Shown here: in pieces, positions 7,320-10,000 of the stretch | Layout: each line of letters opens with the position of its first letter | Numbering within the stretch: the first letter of the stretch is position 1 | DNA from: Theodoxus fluviatilis | Lineage: Eukaryota; Mollusca; Gastropoda; Cycloneritida; Neritidae | NCBI GenBank assembly: GCA_034096865.1 | Contig: JAWQFJ010028711.1 | Coordinates: 1-10,000 of the forward strand | Direction of reading: 5' to 3' | DNA length: 10,000 bases | Position numbers and translations under genes: made by a program | The notes under the pieces: generated by a model | What the model saw: the letters and a program-made list of their open reading frames with translations, nothing else | Told to the model about the DNA's origin: nothing | Database searches by the model: none

Positions 7320-7995
7320 AGACCTGAGTTGACTCGGCAGTCGATGCGCCGGCAGCTCTGGACTTGCGCAATGCTAGCTGCCGCTGTGCGTCAGCCAACC
7401 CTCTGTGCTGTGCGTCAGCCAACCCTCTCTGCTGCGCGTCAGCCAACCCTCTCTACTGTGCGTCAGCCAACCCTCTCTGCTGTGCGTCAGCCAACCCTCT
7501 GTGCTGTGCGTCAGCCAACCCTCTGTGCTGCGCGTCAGCCAACCCTCTCTGCTGTGCGTCAGCCAACCCTCTGTGCTGTGCGTCAGCCAACCCTCTCTGC
7601 TGTGCGTCAGCCAACCCTCTGTGATGTGCGTCAGCCAACCCTCTCTGCTGTGCGTCAGCCAACCCTCTGTGCTGTGCGTCAGCCAACCCTCTCTGCTGTG
7701 CGTCAGCCAACCCTCTCTGCTGTGCGTCAGCCAACCCTCTCTGCTGTGCGTCAGCCAACCCTCTCTGCTGTGCCGCCTGGCAACTCTGGTGGATGACGGG
7801 GCGCCATGCTGGGGTGTTCGGTGCGATTGACTCCCAGGCTGCGGTGAAAATGCCGAGAGATTTCAGGGAGGTCTTCGGTGAATCCTTGAAGCGTTTCTTT
7901 TGGCCTACGTATGATCTTTTTCCTCTGGACGGCTCCCAATAATAGAGCTGCTTGGGGAGACGTTTGCCAGACATTCTGACATGACATGATGACAT
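7285..7995 (-). pseudogene. LINE ORF2 C-terminal fragment, degraded
   Basis: Minus-strand translation from 7995 gives a Lys/Arg-rich segment with the motifs RLPKQL, GKRS, QKKRFKD, SLKSLGI and AW, matching the conserved C-terminal tail (after the reverse transcriptase domain) of many invertebrate LINE ORF2 proteins, as known from memory. The same frame enters the 24-bp array, reading as AQQRGLAD repeats, then leaves it into a Ala/Ser-rich stretch and a V-C-P-T segment that looks like the start of the C-terminal zinc finger. It ends at a TAG at 7287-7285. Lesions: an in-frame TAG inside one repeat unit (7455-7453), a Cys lost from the putative finger, and an apparent 1-base loss near 7300 that puts the rest of the finger in another frame. 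No RT domain is present. Confidence 0.72.
7385..7768 (-). repeat. 24-bp minisatellite, 16 copies, inside LINE ORF2 frame
   Basis: Consensus (+ strand) TGTGCGTCAGCCAACCCTCTCTGC, exactly 16 units, no indels, with few variants (CTCTGTGC, TGCGCGTC). On the minus strand it encodes an 8-residue repeat (QQRGLADA) in frame with the LINE C-terminus on both sides. It is unrelated in sequence to the 24-bp array at 5290-6541. Confidence 0.95.
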
Positions 7996-8159
7996 GTTGA
8001 TGGTTGTTGTTATATGACATTAGTCCATGTCTGCTGACGCATACAGAAGCCCTGAACAATGAACAGCCACTTGCACTGCCAATCAGATAAGTCCTACTTT
8101 CCTTTAACCTCATCCATCTTCTCCATTCTTGTTCCTAACGACAGATCTGTTCACTCTCC
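7996..8159. other. Spacer, no gene seen
   Basis: Unique DNA between the LINE 5' truncation point and the inverted-repeat element. There are short ATGACATG repeats near 7978-7996 and no recognisable ORF. Confidence 0.4.
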
Positions 8160-8671
8160 GCTTGTTCAGGAGGCGCAGCGATTCAAAGCGCTGCTCAGCG
8201 CTGCATGTGATTCACTCCTGAACGGCAATTTGGGGGCGTGATTCACTCAGCGCTGTGCAGCGCTTTGAATCACCAATCCGACGTGATTCAGACGATTTTG
8301 CATCACATTCAAAATGGCGTCTTCGATCCCGCACAGACCGTCGATGCGTAAAATAACCCTCAGAAACATCATTTTGGGACTGGAACGGGCTTTATTTGCC
8401 CCAAGCGCTCTGTATGCGCTAGTAATGGCAAGTAAGGATGACACAGTAGTAGACTTTATTCATGCAGAGTACATTTAAACGTGCATAAACGATGTCTGTG
8501 GCAAAGAAAACACTTTCTTCGCGTCTATCAACACAACATGGGGCGCAGAAGATTTACCTCCCCTTTTTACAAGTGAAGCGCTGCACTACATCTTAGGTGT
8601 TCAGGAGAGGCAAAGAGCGCTCAATTGCCAACATAAAGCGCTCATGCAGCGCGTTGTACTCCTGAACAAGC
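8160..8671. mobile_element. Putative foldback/MITE-like inverted-repeat element
   Basis: Ends are 13-bp perfect inverted repeats: GCTTGTTCAGGAG (8160-8172) and CTCCTGAACAAGC (8659-8671). Each end also contains an inner copy, so each is a module bounded by GTTCAGGAG...CTCCTGAAC (8164-8223 left, 8599-8667 right). Inside the left half, 8178-8203 pairs with 8248-8273 (24 of 26, including a 15-bp perfect core). The hexamer palindrome AGCGCT occurs eight times (8187, 8197, 8249, 8259, 8404, 8577, 8616, 8637). No target-site duplicate or transposase was recognised, so family and mobility are unproven. Confidence 0.5.
8314..8478 (+). CDS. Short ORF (54 aa), hypothetical
   Basis: ATG in a favourable context (AAAATGG), 54 codons, stop TAA at 8476-8478, lying wholly inside the inverted-repeat element. 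The predicted peptide starts MASSIPHRPSMRK, is basic in its first third, then has a hydrophobic stretch, and ends acidic. No family recognised. It could be the 5' exon of a lost transposon or host gene, or chance. Confidence 0.2.
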   Translation: MASSIPHRPSMRKITLRNIILGLERALFAPSALYALVMASKDDTVVDFIHAEYI

Positions 8672-9586
8672 CTTCTTACTTTATTTGAAGTGCATGTCAT
8701 CAGCAATTTCCCACGCGTAGCATGTTTGCCTGGTCTACTTTGCTGCCGTTTACAAAGACATTACGCCACGCCACCACGAATACCAACAAGAATGCACTAC
8801 CAAGAGTACAATATCCCGCTACCTCTCTCGCTAGATCCTCGGTCAAAATGTCCTGGGCTGGGAATCTATATTTGCAAACGAGAAAGGGGAAAATACTGAC
8901 GACTGACCTGGAAAAAAACAAACCAACACAGGAATCAAAGAGCGGGAGAGGGATATGTGTACTCAGCAAACAGTGACCATGTTCTTCGCATTTCGACGGG
9001 TAACGACAGAACAGTGCTAAATGCATCGCACAGACCGATCGGTTACATGGACGATGCCTATTTATGGGATCATAGACCTGATGTCATATTATGGTACAGG
9101 TCGTAGTCGATGCAGCACTCCCAGTGGACGAGCCTGCGTGGACACCGACGGCACCGTTATTAACTTTGCACGACTGAGGGTGACGGGTCTGCCAACACAC
9201 TGCCTTCATCGGGAAAACATCTGAGTAGGTTGGACATGTTATATAAATAATGAAAATCGCTCCTGATAGTTAGACGACAACATGGCAATGCGCAAACGCG
9301 ATAGTGTTGGGTGCGATTTTCTATTCAGCTATCAGAGCCAGCTTTCGCTGCTGCACCAAGGAGGAGGTGGAAGCCATTATGACTCAGAGATCAATGGGGC
9401 GTGACTCACGTGCAGTCTTTTCTGCACACTCGACAGACTGACGGTTTCGTCATGCGTGGGTGCAAGACATGTAAGACATTTAGCATCCATCCTCGAAAAA
9501 AGGATGGTTTGCCTGTCGTTAATTTACGAAAATGCATACAACGCATTCCTCATAACTTAATGCAGAACAGAGCTGCTCGGCATTAT
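8672..9586. other. Unique DNA, no recognisable gene
   Basis: Several frames of 60-110 codons are open here (for example 8722-8976 and 9021-9224), but none shows a known domain, consistent composition or splice-supported continuation. It contains the inverted pair GAAAATCGC/GCGATTTTC (9251-9259/9312-9320) and a perfect 7-bp hairpin CCATCCT/AGGATGG (9487-9493/9501-9507, 7-base loop). Confidence 0.5.
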
Positions 9587-9610
9587 CCCCCCCCCCCCCC
9601 CCCCCCCCCC
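9587..9610. repeat. Poly-C tract (24 C)
   Basis: An unbroken run of 24 C. The complementary G24 could form a quadruplex. Length in the assembly may be unreliable, because such runs are hard to sequence. Confidence 0.95.
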
Positions 9611-9863
9611 ATTGCACACTTCCAGTACTTGGACTCTCTTGCCGCCCTAGTGCCCAGAGCCACCGCTCTCTCTCTTCCTACAGCAGTAACACAACGGTTG
9701 CAAGTGCGTTTTTCTTCCCTTGTTCCCTGCTCGTTGTAGGTTAGGGCTAAGGAGAGGTCCAGCCCGAATCCCCGCTCGACTTGCTTATAATCTCATTCCA
9801 GTGAAATGAGTAGTCAATGGCCTCACGTTGTCTACATAGAGCAACCGGCCATAAAGTCGCATA
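9611..9863. other. Unique DNA, no gene seen
   Basis: Pyrimidine-rich at the start (9636-9730), otherwise unremarkable. No ORF or RNA gene recognised. Confidence 0.4.
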
Positions 9864-10000
9864 TATCCATCCAGTCACGTACGTCTATCAATCTATCCAT
9901 CCATCCATCCATCCACCCATCCGTCCATCCATCTATCCATCCATCCATCTATCCATCCATTCATCCATCCATCCATCTATCCATCTATCCATCCAGTCAC
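9864..10000. repeat. (ATCC)n microsatellite, continuing past the window
   Basis: Imperfect ATCC/ATCT tetranucleotide repeat, densest from 9890 to 9995. The 15-mer TATCCATCCAGTCAC occurs at 9864-9878 and again at 9986-10000, hinting at a longer 122-bp unit. Confidence 0.93.

Larger units (their letters stand above)
6688..7995 (-). mobile_element. 5'-truncated LINE (non-LTR retrotransposon) 3' end with internal tandem arrays
   Basis: Read on the minus strand: ORF2 C-terminal segment (7995 to about 7780), in-frame 24-bp array (7768-7385), terminal segment and stop (to 7285), a 96-bp array made of ORF end plus 3' UTR (7319-6742), a short unique 3' UTR, then an (AAC)n tail (6716-6688). Gene order, 3' simple-repeat tail and 5' truncation all fit target-primed insertion. 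TTGTTGTTAT occurs at both flanks (6688-6697 and 8004-8013) and could be a target-site duplicate, but it is low-complexity. The LINE clade is not assigned. Confidence 0.75.

Noticed and set aside
4611..7768. CRISPR-like array
   Set aside because: Repeats are head-to-tail without unique spacers, and the setting is eukaryotic retroelement-rich DNA.
7287..7830. Overlapping + strand ORFs with 8-residue repeats
   Set aside because: They are shadows of the 24-bp array. The minus-strand frame is the one that continues into LINE-like sequence.
9487..9507. CCATCCT/AGGATGG hairpin as a histone-type 3' stem-loop
   Set aside because: The stem and loop sequence do not match the histone stem-loop, and no histone gene lies upstream.
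8722..9739. Open frames at 8722-8976, 9021-9224 and 9401-9739
   Set aside because: Short, with no recognisable domain; the last runs through the poly-C tract as a proline run. This length is expected by chance.

Overview
The window looks like repeat-rich, non-coding eukaryotic DNA, most likely from an invertebrate animal genome. The support is a Ty3/gypsy-type LTR retrotransposon, the 3' end of a non-LTR retrotransposon (LINE), several minisatellites and microsatellites, and the absence of any recognisable host gene. There is no bacterial-style gene packing and no rRNA, tRNA or CRISPR array. The species cannot be named from the sequence.

Positions 1-4269 are one LTR retrotransposon on the + strand. 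The window opens three bases inside its 5' LTR. The two LTRs (509 bp, TGTTG...CAACA ends) show no difference by eye over 506 shared bases, so insertion looks recent. The order is 5' LTR with TATA box and AATAAA, primer-binding site, intact gag (558-2027), an apparent -1 frameshift signal with hairpin/pseudoknot at the gag stop, a broken protease frame, a pol remnant (2341-3444), untranslated tail, polypurine tract and 3' LTR. Pol lacks reverse transcriptase, RNase H and the integrase catalytic core. The element therefore looks non-autonomous: it could make Gag but would need enzymes from a relative.

Positions 4270-6690 are intergenic DNA with two minisatellites: seven copies of a 40-bp unit (4611-4890) and about 52 copies of a 24-bp unit (5290-6541). 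The second carries an exact 288-bp (12-unit) internal duplication.

Positions 6688-7995 are best read on the minus strand as the 5'-truncated 3' end of a LINE. They hold an ORF2 C-terminal segment, a 16-copy 24-bp array expanded in its reading frame, a degraded terminal zinc-finger-like segment, six tandem 96-bp copies of the ORF end plus 3' UTR, and an (AAC)n tail. Two of the tandem arrays are thus explained as expansions inside one retrotransposon copy.

Positions 8160-8671 are bounded by 13-bp inverted repeats, contain further nested inverted repeats and eight AGCGCT palindromes, and look like a small foldback/MITE-like element with one short ORF. Positions 8672-10000 hold no recognisable gene, a run of 24 C, and an (ATCC)n microsatellite running to the window edge.
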